Shown: piece after piece, positions 4,150-6,011 of the stretch
How the letters are laid out: every line of letters begins with the position of its first letter
How positions within the stretch are numbered: the stretch's first letter is position 1
Source: RGIG8709 sp045575975
GTDB lineage: Bacteria > Bacillota > Clostridia > Monoglobales > Monoglobaceae
Direction: 5' to 3'
NCBI GenBank assembly: GCA_045575975.1
Contig: JAZNFO010000061.1
Coordinates: forward strand, 1-6,011
Length of the DNA stretch: 6,011 nucleotides
The notes under the pieces: generated by a model
The model's database searches: none
What the model was told of the DNA's origin: nothing
Seen by the model: the letters and a program-made list of their open reading frames with translations, nothing else
Made by a program: the position numbers and the translations under genes

Positions 4150-5652
4150 ATGGATAATAAAACCTATTTTTGTATTGATTTAAAGTCCTTTTATGCCTCT
4201 GTTGAGTGTATAGAAAGAGGCCTTGACCCAATGACAACAAATCTTGTTGTCGCAGATAATTCAAGAACAGAAAAAACCATATGTCTTGCGGTTTCCCCGT
4301 CACTTAAATCCTATGGCGTTCCGGGAAGACCAAGACTTTTTGAGGTTATCAGCATAGTAAAAGGGGTAAATGAGGGAAGAAAGTTTAGAGTACCTGAAAA
4401 AAAGCTTACGGGGGACTCCTGTGACTATATTGAGCTTAAAAAAAACCCCTCTTTAGCAGTTTCTTATATAGTTGCACCGCCAAGAATGGCAAATTATATA
4501 AAATACAGCACAAGAATATACGAGGTGTATCTGAAATATGTTGCACCTGAGGATATTCATGTTTATTCTATAGACGAAGTATTTATTGATGTTTCAAACT
4601 ATCTTAAAAATTATAAAAAAACACCAAGACAGCTACTCAGAACCATATTAAAAGATGTTCTTTGCGAAACGGGCATAACCGCAACAGCAGGAATAGGGAC
4701 AAATATGTATCTTGCAAAAATTGCTATGGATATTGTTGCCAAGCACACAAAGGCAGATAAGGATGGGGTGAGAATTGCAGAGCTTGATGAAATGTCTTAC
4801 AGACAAAAGCTTTGGGACCACAGACCTCTAACAGATTTCTGGAGAGTGGGAAGGGGTTATGCAAAAAAACTTGAATCAAACAGACTTTTCACAATGGGGG
4901 ATATAGCAAGAGAATCCTTAAGCGAATATGGTGAAAGAAGATTATGCAAAATGTTTGGTGTTGGGGCAGAACTTTTGATTGACCACGCCTGGGGATATGA
5001 ACCTTGTACTATGGAAGATATAAGAAATTATAAGCCTGAGAATAAAAGTATGGGAAGCGGTCAGGTTCTTCATATGCCTTATGATTTTGAAAAAGCAAGG
5101 CTTATTTTAAAAGAAATGACAGAGCTTTTAGTTCTTGATTTGGTTGAAAAAGGTCTTGTTACAAATCAGATAGTTGTAACAATTGGATATGATATAGATA
5201 ATCTTAAAGGGAATCACTCTTATAAGGGAGAAATAACCACGGATATGTACGGCAGAAAGGTGCCAAAGCATGCTCACGGAACCTGCAATTTAAAGTGCTA
5301 CACATCATCAACAAAAAAGATTATGGAAGGCACTTTGGAGCTTTATGACCGAATTATTAATGAAAAACTGCTTGTGAGAAGAGTGAATATAACAGCAAAT
5401 AATCTTTTGGATGAAAAGCTTGCAACAAAAGCTGAAAAGTATGAACAGCTTGATTTGTTCACGGATTATGAGGCTCTTGAAAAAGAAAAGAAAAAAGAGA
5501 AGAAAGAGCTTGAAAAAGAACGGCATATTCAGGAGGCTATGATAAATATTAAGAGAAAGTACGGGAAAAATGCAGTATTAAAAGGTCTTAATCTGGAAGA
5601 GGGAGCAACAACCATAGACCGTAATTCCCAGATAGGGGGACATAAGGCGTGA
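4150..5652 (+). CDS. Y-family translesion DNA polymerase (UmuC/UvrX/YqjW-like)
   Basis: This is a low-fidelity polymerase that copies past DNA lesions. The catalytic core shows D10 in the opening strand (FCIDLKSFYASVE), the steric-gate tyrosine at Y15, and SIDE with D142 and E143, completing the metal-binding acidic set. A helix-hairpin-helix segment follows at about 231-251 (WRVGRGYAKKL onward), then the little-finger domain (about 300-420) and a beta-clamp-binding motif QLDLF (433-437). A highly charged Lys/Glu helix lies at 441-470. The C-terminus RNSQIGGHKA is characteristic of Firmicute UvrX/YqjW-type enzymes. At 500 residues it is longer than DinB (about 350) or YqjW (about 410). The extra length lies partly around 60-110 and partly at the C-terminus. 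Start ATG has AGGAGG at ideal spacing. It is first in an operon with an overlapping YolD-like gene, the usual partner. Motifs for Pol IV proper are less similar. Confidence 0.93.
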   Translation: MDNKTYFCIDLKSFYASVECIERGLDPMTTNLVVADNSRTEKTICLAVSPSLKSYGVPGRPRLFEVISIVKGVNEGRKFRVPEKKLTGDSCDYIELKKNPSLAVSYIVAPPRMANYIKYSTRIYEVYLKYVAPEDIHVYSIDEVFIDVSNYLKNYKKTPRQLLRTILKDVLCETGITATAGIGTNMYLAKIAMDIVAKHTKADKDGVRIAELDEMSYRQKLWDHRPLTDFWRVGRGYAKKLESNRLFTMGDIARESLSEYGERRLCKMFGVGAELLIDHAWGYEPCTMEDIRNYKPENKSMGSGQVLHMPYDFEKARLILKEMTELLVLDLVEKGLVTNQIVVTIGYDIDNLKGNHSYKGEITTDMYGRKVPKHAHGTCNLKCYTSSTKKIMEGTLELYDRIINEKLLVRRVNITANNLLDEKLATKAEKYEQLDLFTDYEALEKEKKKEKKELEKERHIQEAMINIKRKYGKNAVLKGLNLEEGATTIDRNSQIGGHKA

Positions 5653-6011
5653 TGAAATATGATGATATAATAAATTTAGAGCATCCCGAGCCTAAAACCT
5701 TTATGAGAATGTCAAAGGGCGACCGTGCGGCACAGTTTGGTGCATTCCGTGCCCTGACGGGTTATGAAGATGAAGTTTTCGAGACTGCAAGACTTACCGA
5801 CAGACAGATTTTTCTTGATGAATATGAACTTGAAAATCTGAATAATAAGTTAACAGAAATTTTAAGCAATAATGAACAAAAAGAGGTTGAAATAACCTAT
5901 TTCAATTCTGATTACAAAAAATCAGGCGGGGAATATATTTTTATAAAAGGTGTGATTAAAAAAATTGACTTTTATGAAAGATGTATTATCCTGGAGGATA
6001 ACACAGAAATT
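5652..6011 (+). CDS. YolD-like protein, 3' end beyond the window
   Basis: The first 120 codons are present and open to the right edge. After about 18 variable residues comes MSKGDRAAQFGAFRALTGY, the N-terminal signature of YolD-like proteins. A charged middle region (DEYELENLNNKL) follows, then a small beta-rich tail (EVEITYFNSD, GVIKKIDFYERCIILEDN) ending at T-E-I where the family normally continues only a few residues. YolD-like genes sit next to Y-family polymerases (yqjW-yqjX, uvrX-yolD), and the protein has been proposed to play a UmuD-like accessory role, though its biochemistry is poorly known. Its ATG (5652-5654) overlaps the polymerase TGA stop (5650-5652), indicating translational coupling. 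An in-frame GTG at 5649 is an alternative start. The only Shine-Dalgarno-like run is AGGGGG (5634-5639), 9 bases from GTG and 12 from ATG, so the exact start is uncertain. Confidence 0.85.
   Translation, partial: MKYDDIINLEHPEPKTFMRMSKGDRAAQFGAFRALTGYEDEVFETARLTDRQIFLDEYELENLNNKLTEILSNNEQKEVEITYFNSDYKKSGGEYIFIKGVIKKIDFYERCIILEDNTEI

Noticed and set aside
4094..4303. Minus-strand open frame across the polymerase start
   Set aside because: It covers the polymerase promoter, ribosome binding site and first 50 codons and has no independent support.
5308..5526. Minus-strand Phe/Leu-rich open frame that could be read as a membrane peptide
   Set aside because: Its hydrophobic look is simply the complement of the Lys/Glu-rich tail of the polymerase gene.

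Overview
The window looks like a chromosomal segment of a low-GC, anaerobic Firmicute, probably a Clostridia-type bacterium. This rests on AT-rich spacers, strong AGGAGG-type ribosome binding sites, near-consensus sigma-A promoters, a flavin reductase/rubredoxin fusion typical of anaerobes, and a Y-family polymerase/YolD pair of the Firmicute type. No insertion sequence, CRISPR array, rRNA gene or plasmid-type feature is visible.

Layout. Bases 1-44 may hold the last codons of a plus-strand gene, followed by a strong hairpin terminator (54-82). Facing it on the minus strand is a tRNA-Lys gene with anticodon CUU (196-271). It has its own terminator (152-196) and a perfect TTGACA-17-TATAAT promoter (292-320) that sits in an 11-bp inverted repeat. 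Next on the minus strand is a two-gene unit: a class I lysyl-tRNA synthetase (1257-3284) followed by the 16S rRNA dimethyltransferase rsmA/ksgA (347-1207), with an 11-bp hairpin between them. The synthetase has its own promoter (3334-3362). Upstream, also on the minus strand, is a separate one-gene unit for a flavin reductase-rubredoxin fusion (3404-4015), with an extended -10 promoter and a terminator. A 134-bp divergent promoter region (4016-4149) separates it from a plus-strand operon: a 500-residue Y-family DNA polymerase (4150-5652) and an overlapping YolD-like gene cut by the window end (5652-6011).

How the genes work together. tRNA-Lys, lysyl-tRNA synthetase and RsmA all serve translation. 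The synthetase is the main point of interest. It is the rare class I form rather than the usual class II LysS, and it carries a C-terminal EMAPII/Trbp111-type tRNA-binding domain like that of MetG. It lies about 1 kb upstream of a tRNA-Lys with an unusual G1-U72 acceptor pair. An 8-codon reading frame containing two lysine codons overlaps its ribosome binding site. The rubredoxin fusion probably takes part in oxygen or NO detoxification, and the polymerase/YolD pair in translesion synthesis. These are conserved families in a mostly ordinary setting. The novelty candidates are the synthetase fusion and the lysine-related regulatory details, and all of these are inference beyond the sequence itself.
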